Positions 10,854-24,028 of a DNA stretch of 64,000 bases are shown here, piece by piece. Source of the stretch: Trema orientale (taxonomy: Eukaryota; Streptophyta; Magnoliopsida; Rosales; Cannabaceae); NCBI GenBank assembly GCA_002914845.1, contig JXTC01000071.1, forward strand, positions 849,645 to 913,644, read 5' to 3'. Under the pieces are notes generated by a model, which had not been told where the DNA came from, made no database searches, and saw only the letters and a program-made list of their open reading frames with translations. The number at the start of each line of letters is the position of its first letter. The first letter of the stretch is position 1. The position numbers and the translations under genes are program-made.

Positions 10854-11655
10854 TACTATTATTTTTTTCTCTTATTTATTTCCATATTTGTGTCCAAAAT
10901 AACTATGTCCATCATTTTACTATTTATGTTTACAAATTATGCAAATGATTGTGAGTGCTGGATAATTGTTGCTTATAAACGCTAAGCATATTACATTTTG
11001 TTACATTGTTAAGGCTGATAATAAATTTTTGTACAAAGTTATTACAAAGTATATGGAAGAATTTACTCATTCCACTGCAAACATAGGTCAGCCAATTAGT
11101 GGTAAATGAAAAAGTTGGTAAAGAAAAGTGATGGCGTTGTTCAATATTTGATACTATTACACTGTAGATGAAGCTTCTGAAAATGAAACCAGTTGTTACT
11201 CCTTCATTTTAGAAGCAGATAAGAAGAAATTACAAAAAATAAAAGTCAGATGTTGGTAATTTTTGCCATGACCAATGGTCCCTGACACATGAAGAGCACA
11301 TACAGCTTGTTTTGGGGTCATTCATCCTAGCAAAAAATGAATGACTCTCATATTTGCCGCATGATGACCAATATTTTGGCATGTTAAATAATTCGAGTGA
11401 TGGTAGCTCAAATTTATTTGACTAAATACCACTGGCCAATGCCAATGTGTTCCCAACTCCATAGCTTCTTTGAGGATATGTCATTAGAAACATAAAGCAC
11501 AACGGCACAGGGCTCTTAGCAAAATGACTGAATTTTGGGTCTATTTATATTTTCCAAAAATTGTAGCAAAATACCTGATATACCGCATGTATATCCATAA
11601 ATGTACGAAGTGTAAAATATGGTTTAGCCATGATATACTCATCCATTTAGTTATT

Positions 11656-11720
<65 letters not shown>

Positions 11721-12233
11721 ATGAGCATTTTACTAAAACAAAGTGTAAGAAAAGCACACCACTATAATTTCTCTAAAAAAATCATGAACGGTTTGTAATT
11801 ATGGCTCGCCCTAATTGCTTAGAGATTGCAGAAATAGATGTTTGTCTCCTTTTTCACATATTGTCTATATTCATATTTTCCGCTGAGTGTAAACGCATAA
11901 AAATGAGTGTATTATTTAAACATTAGAGACATGTGTGCATATAAAATATAATTAGTAAATAATCCAAATAACCTTGCCATAGTATCACAGCATTCACTAC
12001 AGAGTTCTAAGAACGAAAGAATTAGCCTAACAAAGATAGCTACTAGAAAAAAATCAGAGAAAGTAAAAAGAAGCTCTCCCCATGTTGAGGTTCTATTTCT
12101 ACTCATACAAAGCCCTCAAAGGCTTTAGGGGTATCTACCTATTTTCTATAATGACTTTACATGTCCAATCTGTATAACGTAATATAATTGGTGTAAGCAG
12201 TTTAGAAAACCCAAGGTGACGGCGAGTCTTTAT
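10854..12233. other. Intergenic between convergent Ole e 1 and MORC genes
   Basis: Contains the 3' flanks of both genes and a long GA microsatellite (11658-11719). No gene seen. Confidence 0.5.
11658..11719. repeat. (GA)n microsatellite
   Basis: About 31 uninterrupted GA units. Confidence 0.92.
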
Positions 12234-15200
12234 TTATTTGCAGCTACCACCACTAGTCCTGCTTTCAAGGACTTTCACCTTCTCCTTCAGATCTTCAATG
12301 GTTTTGTTGGCCTCCTGAGGTCAATAAACAATAAATAAAGAACTTGTATGGATTATGGAACAGTTTTTTTCAAGTGTTATCACAAAAATATGAATGTTCA
12401 TACCGTTAAACTCTTCATTAGTCTTTCCTCTTCCTTTTGTCGTTTTGTCCTTTCATCATCAAGCATTTCGATTAGTACTAATAGTTCTCTGTCCAATTTT
12501 TCCACCTTTACTTCTGCCTCCCGAAGCTGATTATAAAACGAAATAAGAAACCAAATAGTGAAGCATAAGTATCACAAGTCACTATGACACAAACCTTATG
12601 AACCAGCCAGTAGCCACTGACTTGACTACCTAACTAAGCAAGCGAGCAAATTTTAACCAATTCAAATTTGATGTCCACCCCACTACACTTACTTTAATTT
12701 CAAGAGATTTACGTCTCTCTTTTTCACAGTTCAAATCATTGAGCAAACCAAGCATTGCCGGTTCTGCATTTTCCACTGATCTGCAAAATAAACAATAAAA
12801 CCTCAAAAGTTGGATCAGAAAGTATTGGCTAGAAGGCTATGAGTGCAACGAAATTTGATGAAAACATTAACATCACCTGTCACTTGAGTCGAATTTCTCT
12901 TCTTTCACCTTGATTGGATTCTTTACACTGCTATCCACAACATGTTGTCTAGCTTCAGTACTAGTAGGAGCCACCTATTTGTTGGGAAGTTAACAGAAAC
13001 ACTTAGAACTAGAACACAAGGAAACTGACTGCTTACAATGCTTTAGGATTTCAAACACTACAACAAGAGTTAGTGAAACACCTTTTTCCTGAAAAACCAA
13101 CAAAAGTTGTGGATCCTAGCAATGTGTTCTTATGAAAGAGATTGGACAGTCTTTGCAAAGTTACTAATCTAAGTTTTTTGTTTTGAGGGTATCACAGTCT
13201 TATGATTTAAAACAAGAAACAACAGCAGCTGGGAAATAACAATAACTTACTATCTGTACTTGTGAACTCCTAGTCATTTCATGGGGTCTTTCTTCCGATG
13301 CAGTACCTTGCTGCGGCTCCATACCAGAATGTGATACCTCCTGAGGTCGATCATTTACAGTTCTCGCATTCACAGGCGATGATCGTTTCCCAAATATCTC
13401 ATCTGACTTTGTCTTGAGGCCCACAATAGTAGAAACATGGCCATTCTGATTAGTTTGCATGGTTCTTTCTTTGTCAGATGCTAAAGATTTAGTGTTTGGA
13501 GAATCAAAAGCGCGGGATCTTGCAGCATAACCAACTTTCTGGCAATTTGACCTCCTACCAAAAGACAGTTCCACTAAATTAAGAAAAAGTAATCATGTCA
13601 AATTATTTAAGAGCAAGAGGATAGACAAAAACTAACCAGTAGTCCTTTTGCATTGTAATCAACCGCTGCTCGAGTCTTGAGAGAACGGTCGTGCGCTCAA
13701 AGCCTTGTTTATCATGAGCTGGTTCAACAAAATTAGCTTCCAAAACACCTGTACATTATAGGAACATTAGAAGAGAAAAGTTAATTATATTTAGCCAGAT
13801 TGGTTCTTGTTATTGTAACACCACAAAACTATCCTAACACAGAATTCAAATGGTGAAAATACCTATAACTCCACGGCCATCGCTGCCAGCAGCATTCCAA
13901 ACCCTCCAGAACGGCTGACAAACAATAGCTTCTTTTAATTAAATAGAACAAAAGAAAGAGTAATTAAAAAAAAAAAAATTGTTCTTGCTAGCCAACACTA
14001 AAAAAAGTGACACTATCCAGTTTAAACTAACCTTAATCAGTCGATTCTTATGATAGACATTAAAACCTTGAACATCGATATGATAATGCGCATCCTTAAC
14101 AAACCCAACTGTCACAGTGGCAACCATCTGTGTCTGCAGGGTGACAGATTTAGGACACTTAATTAGAAGTTGAAGAATGAAAAGCTAATAAATCAAGGGC
14201 TAAAATTTCGAGAATATTACATTTGAATCCCTTGGCATGCCCTCCGGAATCTGAGGTCTGTATGTCACATCCTTACTTAACATCATGTCATTCACTATAT
14301 TATGATGTTCGACTCCTTTCCCCCGAAGAAAGATTTTAAACTGAGGTGGAAGACTGAGATACAGAATTGATGCATAACTCTGCCGAAAAAAACATAAGAA
14401 ATCAGAAAACTGTAATTTATAGACTTGTACTTTTGGCATTTCAACTCAATACTAATTGGAAGTTTAGACATACCCTTAAGGAATGTCGGTAAGTTAAGAA
14501 GTGTCTAGAGTTAGGATACTGTTTTGCCATGTTTATCTTCTTCTCATTCCTGTTAACTCCTCCAATTTGAATGTCCTGTCAGTTGAAACAACAAAAAAAA
14601 AGGTCATGAATCATAACCAAAAATTGACATGGCCCTCCTATGTTACATTGTTTTAGGCTAACAAAGACCAAGCAAATTAAAAGCTCACCTCCGGGTCTGC
14701 ATCAAAATCAAGTTCCAGCTGTCCTTCATCATCCTCCCAAAGATTATATATTATTACCCGAGTACCATGATCCATCATGGAACGGAACTGCAGTTAAAAA
14801 GGTGTCAAAATAACTAAGATATGACTGCAATATAGAGAAAATTAACAAATTACTAGTTGCATCAGACTAAAACAATGATGACAGACACAGTTATGAAAAC
14901 ATCAAGGCAACTAATCGAAAGATGAAATGGGGACCTACCTGCTGACAAAGTTCTTCTTCACTTAAATAAGGAGACCAATGCACAATGGTTTCTAAGTTTC
15001 TATCCCAATCATACTCTGAGGTTCGCACTAACTTCTTCCAGCTTCCATCTCTTGACTCGAAGTCGATCTTTAAAAAAAGTCAGAGTTTAAAGAAGACTAA
15101 ACAGAATTTATTTGTTTATTTTTTTAAAAAAGAAAGCCAAAAAAAAAAGAGAGAGGTTTTCTACAGTTTATTGTTGTCTTTCAAAGTTTTGTAAAAAGAA

Positions 15201-17336
15201 AAAGTAATCAAGCAACAACAGTCAACAGTTCTTACAATGGGAACCACAATATCTTCCTTTCCAGTGCCCCTCAGAAATGTATAGGACAACAGTCCGATGC
15301 TCTGGGTTGGCCTAACAAAACCAACATAGAATGGTAAGTTTTATAAGTTGATATTGAAAAGTAAACTAAATAAACCAGCATCTATCTAGCAGTGAAGCAA
15401 TTCAAAAAAGGTAGAGAGATGTAGCAAAACTAGTTATTGTTTGAGCAAGATGCAAATTATTAAAAAGTTCAGTCACATGAATCGGATAAACTCAATGCAT
15501 GTAGTGTAGATAGAAGGACTACCTTCCATTATTCCCCAGACAACGTGAAAACACAATTACATCTGCTCCAAGCCGCATGGTACTCGTCTTAAATCCATTA
15601 CCATCTGGAAATTAAGGAAATTTAAAATTGAAGATAACAAGTAGTTGCAGATCCGTTTTCTTGTATAACTAATTTCAGCACCAAATTAGAGCATATCTTA
15701 AAGTTAGAACTATTTGCATGTAATCAAAAACTTACATTGACCAATGGTGTTAGCCATTTTGCTTTTTGCTGAATAACCAAGAGACATGCATTGCCGCATT
15801 TTATCAGGGGTCATTCCACCACCATTGTCTGCAGTCGAGAAGTAAGTTAGATATAAACCCATTATACTACTGCTGTTCTATAGAAAGAATTATAACAATA
15901 CTAGACAAATTGGAGAAAACTATATATGTCATTCTCCCTAAGGTCTATACTTCAGTATGTAAAATTAAAACGATGAGTTAAAAGGAATTAATTCCCAAAA
16001 GACAAAAAAAAAAAACCTGTGTCTCATGAAACAATGTAAGATGATGCAACAATCATAACGTAATGACAACAATGTAGTCACATACCTTCAACTAGTAACA
16101 TCTTGTTACCATCTTTCTTATTTATAAGCATGTCCACATTAACATAGGTGGCTCCATTGCAGACCTGAATACAATATGATAGTAAATATATACAAGAAAC
16201 ACTAGGAGGAAAATTCATGTAGCAATTTAAGAACTTTGACAAACAAAATTAAGGAAGAAAAATAAAATCAAATACCTCGTCTAAAGAGTTGTCTAAAAGC
16301 TCTGCAAAAGCTGCCCCCAAAAAAAAAAAAAATCATATTTAGTAAAAGAAAGAAATCAGAAAGACAAGCATATATAATCAACAAGAGAGGTTTAATATTG
16401 TTTACCTCCCAGAGCCCACTTATGACTGGTTGCATTCGAGTGTAGAAACTTGGGATGGACCCTAACATGATCCATACCAACTGCAATACATAACAAAAAA
16501 ATTATCATAAAGACCGAAATTGAATTCAATTCTCGTTTTGTTATGAAGGAAAAAAAAAAAAACACTATCAATTACTCAATATTGTAACCAAAATTTGACC
16601 CAAAAAAAAGTACTTGACTGTCTAAGAATATGAAAATCCAAACCCTATTGAAAGAAACATTAAAACATAACATAAGTACATATAACCAAGAACATGAATG
16701 CATACATGCATTACTAATTCTTAATTTACCAATGCACTCAGACTAAGTGACTCACTAATTTATTCCAAGAATTCAAAGAAAAGCAAAAAAGGTATTCCAA
16801 TACACAAGCAAGAAGCGTAATAATTAAGAGATATATTATATATATTAGCATTAAATATAATTAAATATACCAGAACATGAAGCAGAATCAATCTCATGAC
16901 TGGGACCCTCGTAGTCTCCTGCTTTCCAGAACTGCTTGCAACCCCGATCAGCAACCTGAGGCGGCGGAGGAGGAGCCGCCACCACCACTTGATTACAATT
17001 ACAATTAATAATGTTCGTAACGTTTTCATGAGGCACAGCCAGCGGCGGCGGCTCCACTTTCACCGAAGCTCTAGCCATGGGAGAAAACGACTCCGCGTTC
17101 GGAGGTTTGAAAAAGCGTAGAGGCATGACGTAGCCCAAACCCTCCTCACGTTTACATGGCCTCTTGGGTTGAGGCGAGGCTTCGGCGGCTCCAGTAGTCG
17201 GGTTTAATTTGTTCTTCTTGGTCATGCTAATATCATTATCATCTAATAATGATGGTGATGGTGATGATGATGGTGGCGATGGTGATGGTACCTTCACGTC
17301 TAGGTTTTTGGCATTATTCGGAGAAGAAGGAGCCAT
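12234..17336 (-). CDS. MORC-family GHKL ATPase (MORC4/MORC7-like), 19 exons
   Basis: All exons join in frame with GT-AG introns: 17336-16871, 16480-16406, 16310-16276, 16164-16086, 15828-15736, 15604-15523, 15311-15236, 15067-14939, 14787-14689, 14575-14474, 14379-14221, 14133-14032, 13914-13863, 13748-13637, 13554-13251, 12974-12877, 12780-12693, 12526-12404, 12314-12234. The product is 784 residues. The N-terminus (1-130) is Ser/Pro/Lys-rich; CKQFWKAGDYEG then leads into the ATPase: FAELLDNSLDE (Asn about 188), VEDNGGGM (about 218-224) and GQYGNGFKTSTMRLG (about 248-262), all key GHKL residues present. An S5-like region with GFNVYHKNRLIKPFWRVWN follows, then a linker and a Lys/Glu-rich coiled coil (about 700-775). 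Plant MORCs act in the nucleus in gene silencing, heterochromatin compaction and immunity. Length and the PFWRVWNAAGSDGRGVIG block suggest the MORC4/7 group; the clade is inferred. Confidence 0.95.
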
Positions 17337-17865
17337 ACACGTGATGGTTTTGGTTTAGAAGAAAAAAGATAATAAGGAGAGAAAAGGGAGAGGGGCACTA
17401 GATTTTTATGTATATATATGGGAGAAAATAATATTGTGCGCAACGAAGAATTTGTTGGTTTGTAATACTGTTCTCTTCTCGATTTATATGTGTGTGTGCA
17501 TTATATATATATATATATATATAGGAGAAGAAGAAGAAGGGTTGAAAAGGCGGTAACACATATAGGAGTCGGTATATGTATTTGGAAACAACAAAGTCTT
17601 TTCAAATCCTTGCCCACTTAACATGGAAACTGTATTCCCTAATATTTTATCTTTTTGCATATTAGTCCTCACCTTTTTTTAAAAAATTTTTTTGACGGGT
17701 TCGATTTTTTCTTTATCTTAACATCTTAATCTTTTCTTTTTTTTCTTTTTTTTTGGTATTATCTATCCTAAAGTTTCGTTAAAGACCATGTGAAAGGGAG
17801 GAATTTTGCAACATGAATATTGTTTTCGACACTTAATGGTGTAATTTGTTTAGTTTAAATTAGAC
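17337..17865. other. Upstream region of the MORC gene
   Basis: AT-rich, with an (AT)n stretch near 17503-17522 that could serve as a TATA region for the minus-strand gene about 170 bp before its ATG. No gene seen. Confidence 0.4.
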
Positions 17866-18349
17866 TAGTCGTTATACCGCGCTTTGCGCGAATTGCATTA
17901 ATATTGTATACCTTAACCCTAATTTATAGTTAGGTTCAATGTATTTCAACATTAAAAAATATATTTATCTCTATATTTATTTTGATGAGACGAATGTAGC
18001 ACAACCATTTGTTCGATGAACTAAATTTATTATAAGATATCATTAATATTAAATTAAATACAATATTATATATTACATGTATATTTTACAACCAATTATA
18101 GCAAAGAAAAATAATGATAGGACCAATCATATCATGAAAAAATTAGAATTTTTCTAAAAATTTTAAAAATAGAATAGTGATCAAAAATATAGTTAGGTTC
18201 AATATATTTCAACATCAAAAAATATATTTATCTCTTTATTTATTTTGATGAGACGAATGTAACACAACTTTTTGACGTTCAATAAACTAAATTTAATATA
18301 AAGAATCATTAATATTATATAAAAAATTAAATTATATATTTATCTCTCT
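17866..18349. repeat. Possible Helitron-derived sequence with an internal direct duplication
   Basis: The block begins near CTAGTCGTTATACCGCGCTTTGCGCG, similar in style to GCGC palindromes near plant Helitron ends. Within it, about 100 bp (from TAGTTAGGTTCAATGTATTT at about 17927) recurs at about 18190, about 260 bp apart. The right side runs into an N gap, so the element end cannot be seen. Assignment to Helitrons is tentative. Confidence 0.35.
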
Positions 18350-18427
18350 NNNNNNNNNNNNNNNNNNNNNNNNNNNNNNNNNNNNNNNNNNNNNNNNNNN
18401 NNNNNNNNNNNNNNNNNNNNNNNNNNN
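18350..18427. other. Assembly gap (78 N)
   Basis: A run of undetermined bases. Confidence 0.99.
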
Positions 18428-18540
18428 ATATAGATATAGATATGTCAAGATAGTCTAAACAACCTATTAACATAGTTGCACAATAAGCCACATACAATAC
18501 GACTTAAGCAAGTACATATGGGACTTGGATCCTCTATCTA

Positions 18541-19534
18541 AAACCTATGTCCCATTCTCTATCCACCCTATGAGAAAATGCTACATCATTTAACAAAGCC
18601 CAATCTTTTTAACGAAGTTGAGGTGGACTAACAGACTGGCTAACGTCGTCTTTTTCTATTAACTTTTTTCTTCTACTTTCAAGAACACAATTAATGGAGA
18701 GAACTATAAAAATTTACTAATCTTTTTTTTTTCTTATCTAAGTAAATAAAAAACAATGAATTTACCAAATAAATTCATATAAATTTTTATATCGACATAG
18801 ATTAGAGAAGAAAGAGCCCCTATGAAATTTCTATTGAGAGGAGATAGGCAATTCGGGGGAAACACAGAAGTTCTGGAAAGCATTAAATTTTGACACACCA
18901 ATGCATTTTTTGTCTTCCTTAATTACACTAATTGTTCAATTATATTTTAACATAAGAAAAACGTAATTAATAATTGCTTAAGTATGGCTCATTTATGTAA
19001 TTTATCACTAACAAATCTGACTGAGAAAAAGAAAAAATGGTCTTTTCCACTATATTGCAATTTTAAGATAAACAAATAAAAGAATTTTTCAACAAATAAC
19101 AATGCCTTCATCTTAAACCACCGTCTACTACATCGATCGCCACCGCCACCACCAAGATCCATACTGATTACCTCTTCTTTTTCTTTCACCAAGGGCTAGT
19201 TTACTTGCTCAAGGTTAAAGAAATCGATTTTGATTGCTAAATCAGAAGAAACTTAGTCGAAAAAAATCAGATTGACGAACGCTAATAGGGGTGAGTTGAG
19301 GAAAGATACCAATTTAGAGAGATGAGAAGAGGCCATATCTGATCTCAGTTTGGATATTCCATTTTTTCGTTCGTTTGAGAAAATGAATAAAAAAAAAAGA
19401 GAAAAGGAAAAGACGTAATGAAAAAGATAACGTTAACGACTCGTTAACCCATTTACTCCATTAAAGCTATTTGTGGCTCACTTAAATGAGGTGGCATTTT
19501 CTTATAGGGTAGACAGAGAATTAGACAGAGGTTT
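18541..19534. mobile_element. Long-TIR element, Mutator-like, non-autonomous
   Basis: The left end (AAACCTATGTCCCATTCTCT, then CCACCCTATGAGAAAATGCT) pairs with the reverse complement of the right end (AAACCTCTGTCTAATTCTCT, then CTACCCTATAAGAAAATGCC); arms of roughly 150 bp or more. No transposase is seen inside. The interior has a stretch (about 19120-19192) with better coding look on the minus strand (MVKEKEEVISMDLGGGGGDR), which might be a captured gene piece. No clear target duplication, so the ends are approximate. Confidence 0.6.
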
Positions 19535-20103
19535 ATGGTGCATAAAAACATGAGTCATGACTACTAAGACTTAGTTATTTGGGCATATCAGGCTCTTAAG
19601 TTAAACACACGATCGAGTTGAACAGGTCATGACTCACNTCATTAAGAAAAGTTCTTTATTTTTACTGAAAATTGTTGTTTCTACCACCTCGTACCCTACA
19701 GTCCCACGAGGGCCATAAACAATAGTTTTGAACAAAAATTTTCAAAAGATTAGAAAATGTAAAAAAGTTAATTGGAGACTTTTTTGGGAGCTTAAATGTT
19801 GTAAAAAAAAAATACTAGAGAACAAGTTGCCAAATATGTGAAAGTTAGAGATCAATAGTGCAAAATTTCTCCTTCATAACCTTAAATGGACTTTAAAAAT
19901 TAGAAAAAAAACTTTAAAAATTTTCCATAATTTATATAAAAAAACCAATCCTAATATTTTTAGAAATAAAAAAATCTTTGATTTTGCAAATCAATATAAT
20001 TTTAGGTCTAATCCTATTTTTGGCCCCAGAACAATTATTTGAATCTTATATTAGCCCCTAAATTCCAAAACGTCCTAATTGTGGCAACTGAACATTTTAT
20101 TTA

Positions 20104-21633
20104 GGACAAATTGTAATTTTTTTCTCCAAATTATTGGCTATGTAGATTTTTATCCCCTGAATTATTTTTTGTTGCGAAAATCCCCTTGTATAATTTTTTT
20201 TTTTTTTGCAAAATTTATCTTTCTTCCCAAATCCTTGTATAATTTGATGGAATTACTGACGTGGTGGGTATTTTATAAATTTTAAATGTGTTAATTTTTT
20301 TGTAAATTAAATTAAATTAAGAAAAATTCCTTTTTTTTCCTTTTTTTTTTTAAAAAAAAAAAATTTGCCATTCCATGCTCTCTTTCCTCCACATGAAGGG
20401 GAAGCCATGAGCATCCTATTATTTTGCCATGATTCCGATGATCCGCCTCTATAATTGAATGGTTCAAAATGCTCGTTTCCTCTAACATTAATTTCTTTTT
20501 TATCATTCTTAGAGCAACTCCAACACTGTGGCAAAATGGAGATTTTGTCAAAAATATAGTAAAGCTGCAACTCCAACTGAGCTGTAATTCCTGTGCCAAA
20601 TTGCAGTGCAGCTACAGTGCTGCGCCATTTATGGCATGGCACTGTACAAATAGCCCTAAAGCACTATTTTTGTTTTTTTCCCCCCCTTTTTCTGTCAAAC
20701 TTTCAAAAATACTTCTCCTTTAATGTACAGAATATAGAGAGTTAAGGGGTAAAATGGAGATATAAATAAAAGTAGAGAAAATAATATTTTTCTAATGTAG
20801 AGAATATTCTTTTGGGGTAGAATATATTCTTTTGGTATAGTATTTAGAGTAGTGGGTTGAAGATAGAAAAAAAAATATGGAGCGAAATTATTACATTTTA
20901 GAGTATTAGTTGCTGTAAAATAGAATATCGGGTTGGAGATGGAATTAGTCGAGATGTCATTTTATGAATTAGGGTTTTAATTTCTATAGAAATAAATTTC
21001 AAACACAAACCCAGATCTAAAGAAGATTTTTCTCTGTGCATATATTTACATAATGTGAGTTATTCTCCAAATCTTCTCTAGAACTCTTATGACCCATTAT
21101 CTAGATGAGATCTTCCCCTTGCCTTTTTTTTTTCATTTCCTAATATTTTTATAACAATTCCCAGTTTTATTACTATTTTTTTTTTTCATTTCCCAGTTTT
21201 ATTACTATATTGTGTTGTAGCAGAATAAAAGAAAAGATCATTTAATACTCTAAATGTGTAGAAAATTACAAGAAAGCAACAATACTTTCGGATCTGTCTT
21301 TCTTTGGGTTTTAGTTTGGCGTTGATTGAACTAGGAAGATGATGAGGAAGAGTAGTGGTTAAACGTGAACGGGGGAGATAAGGAAGAGAGACATAATACT
21401 TCAATTTAATTTCTTTTTAAAAAAATTAAGCTAATTTATTTTTAAAGTAAATTATTAAAAATTATACAACACTTGCTACATCAGTAATTCTGTCAAATTA
21501 TACATGAATTTGGACGAAAGGACAAATTTTGCAAGAAACGAATTATACAAAGGAAATTTTTGCAACAAAAAATAGTTTAGAGGGTAAAATTCTATATAGC
21601 TAATAATTCGAGAGAAAATCATACTATTTGTCC
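20104..21633. mobile_element. Mutator-like non-autonomous element with long TIRs
   Basis: Starts GGACAAATTG and ends ...ATTTGTCC. TIR arms of about 190 bp (20104-20290 and 21445-21633) share blocks such as ATTATTTTTTGTTGCGAAAA versus ACTATTTTTTGTTGCAAAAA in reverse complement, and TGGAATTACTGACGT versus CAGAATTACTGATGT. Flanks are TTTTATTTA (20095-20103) and TTTTATTTC (21634-21642), a 9-bp target duplication with one mismatch, the Mutator length. No transposase inside; a smaller MITE is nested in it. Confidence 0.75.
20513..20946. repeat. Nested MITE with GAGCAACTCCAAC-type ends
   Basis: The left end GAGCAACTCCAACACTGTGG pairs with the right end, reverse complement TCCATCTCCAACCCGATATT. GCAACTCCAAC-like ends are common in plant PIF/Harbinger-type MITEs. 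It lies wholly inside the 20104-21633 element. Ends approximate. Confidence 0.45.
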
Positions 21634-21642
21634 TTTTATTTC

Positions 21643-23385
21643 TATCATTTAACTCTTTCTCGTTGTTATTCTATTATAAAAGGATGGAATTTTTTTCTTT
21701 ATCTTGGCACTTGATTTATTAAAATATCTCATTTTATACCCTATCATCTTTTTTTTATTAAAAATATATTAAAAATAACACTAGATACTCAAATCATACC
21801 TTTTGTAGATGTTAAATGAACAAGTATATGCCTATTCTAGTATATAGTCCCATAAGAGTGTAATAGCTTTTATGCTATATAGAAAAAAAATGAGTCAATG
21901 ACTACACAGTTCACTTATTTTTGAGAATTTTTCTATCTGAAAAAAAAAAAGAAACCCTGACAGAATTTCTCTACAATTTGTGTTTGTATGTATTGAAGTA
22001 TCTAAGGACTCCTTATGTAAGAAAAAGGAAACAAGTAGATCACAAATAAGTAAGCACTAAAAGTTCCTATTACCCATTCTCACCTCTAGCAATATTCAAC
22101 TATGCATAGTTACATTTTTTTTTTAGTTTGGCAGTTAATTAAATAATACCGTGTCAATTTTTCCTTTAATGTGTTAATATCCAATTAACCATAATTAGAA
22201 CTACTATCCTTAATTAGAATATCTATTCAATATGTCTAGGTTCATTTAACCAAGTCAATAATAGGAATTACTATTAATCTTTTTCTAGAAACTAGTATAT
22301 TCTAAAGATTGAATTCCTTTATGTTCATACTTGTCAGTTTTATCTAGAAGTTATCAAAAACTAAAACAAGATGACCATATTAATTATGTTATCCAATCCA
22401 ACTTTGTTCTCTAATTTAATTTACTTAACTCGGTCTAATCCAATAAACAGTATAACCGTTGACACAAACTAGCCTGGGGATTATATAGGACATGTACAGT
22501 TGGCTCTAAATCATTAACCGTCTTGTTAATTTAATTTCAGAATCCGTTCTACTAAATGACTGAAATTATACTCCAACTGTATATAACTACTTTTAGAGCA
22601 ATATCTCATGCCATAAAGACTCTTTGCTAATTACCCATTTGTATAGTATTATAAATACATAATTTATATATTTATTGGTTATTACTAATTTCTCTGATGA
22701 TCATCAGTCAACATCTTACTGACTATATCAGTGTTGATACACTTAGACTAAGACTTATGATCAAAAATACCAAATTGTACCAAGAGATATTATTTCACCA
22801 AATTATGTAGTCTCAATTATAATCATATAGTTCAACCAATATGTTTTATCAAATGAAAGAGAATATTTATCTCAATTGAGCTCACTCATTTGCAATTCAA
22901 ATTAATAAGTCATACTTGAGAATACATAATGATAACTAACTCAAGATTAAGGATAAAGCTAATAATCGCTAATGAAATTTTTTACTACTGACTTTCGTCA
23001 AATAAATTTCATTTATGATCCAGTTCACTTTACGCCCTATTACACTAGCTGATTTCATTTGACCAAGACAGGCCAAATTTTTTCAAACTCTGCTACAATA
23101 TAAATAAAGTGTCAAACTTTATTTGTATTATTGCGAACCATAAGTGATTAAGTGTAAATAACTTGTATCTATATTTTTTGTGAATCTACATCGTAATTAC
23201 AAAAATATATATACGTATACAGTTAAATGAACCTTTATTCAAATAATATTAAGCACAAAGTAATTAGTAAATAACACTTTATTTTATTGATGTGAAAATG
23301 TTTTACATTTTATGAGTTCCTTCCACTGCTCCTTACACAAACTGTATGAAGAAAAGGTTAAAATAAAATTAGATCAAAGCCCAAA
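21643..23385. other. Intergenic, no gene recognised
   Basis: AT-rich sequence without a usable frame. The part 22100-23250 has the texture of an old LTR or other decayed repeat, but I see no coding motif, paired LTR or target duplication to support a call. Confidence 0.4.
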
Positions 23386-23410
23386 ACATACCAAAAGCTG
23401 GCGAGAAAAT

Positions 23411-23672
23411 GACATAAATAGGACTAACTTGGGCGAAAATGATTTTTTTGTATATTTTTCTAAAATTAATATTTTTAGGAGTGTTAAGAACTTTTTGACC
23501 TATGGTCAAGAGCTTATTAACCATGAAAAAGCCATTATTTAGGACCTTTTAATGGTCAAAAAATTCTTAACTACAGGTCAACACGCCCTTGATACCCCTA
23601 AAAATGTTATTTTTAGAAAAATGTCATTTTTAAAAAAATGTGGTTGGCCCAAGTTAGTCCTACCCATGTCCT
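23411..23672. repeat. Foldback MITE, about 260 bp
   Basis: The left arm (GACATAAATAGGACTAACTT followed by GGGC) pairs with the reverse complement of the right arm (GACATGGGTAGGACTAACTT followed by GGGC). Pairing continues inward through TTTTTCTAAAA...TATTTTTAGG. Similarity may reach further out (to about 23393 and 23690). No clean target duplication found. Confidence 0.65.
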
Positions 23673-24028
23673 TTTCCCAAAGCTAGCGTGGGAGAAAGGC
23701 CCAACTCTACAAGCCACACTATAAATTATATAGTGTTATTTTGACCATATAGGTTAATCTATTTTACTGTACCCCACTATTATTAATGCGCATACATGAA
23801 ATATTCCTAGTGATAATGTATAATACAAGGGTTTTTATTAGGATTAATAGATCTTAATACGATAAGGAGCAACTAAGTAATTGTATGTCTTTTATTATAA
23901 AAGAAAATTAAAAAAAAAGTAATTGTATGTCTTTTATGATGCATCATGCACGGTAATTTTTCACCTCAATTAAAGGAGATTATTAATGTAAATTGTAATG
24001 GACTAGTGCTGATTTCATAAATATATAT

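Noticed and set aside
12348-12530. Plus-strand Ser-rich frame
   Set aside because: Antisense shadow of exon 18 of the MORC gene.
22100-23250. Possible LTR-like sequence
   Set aside because: It has the feel of a decayed LTR, but I found no partner repeat, primer site or target duplication.
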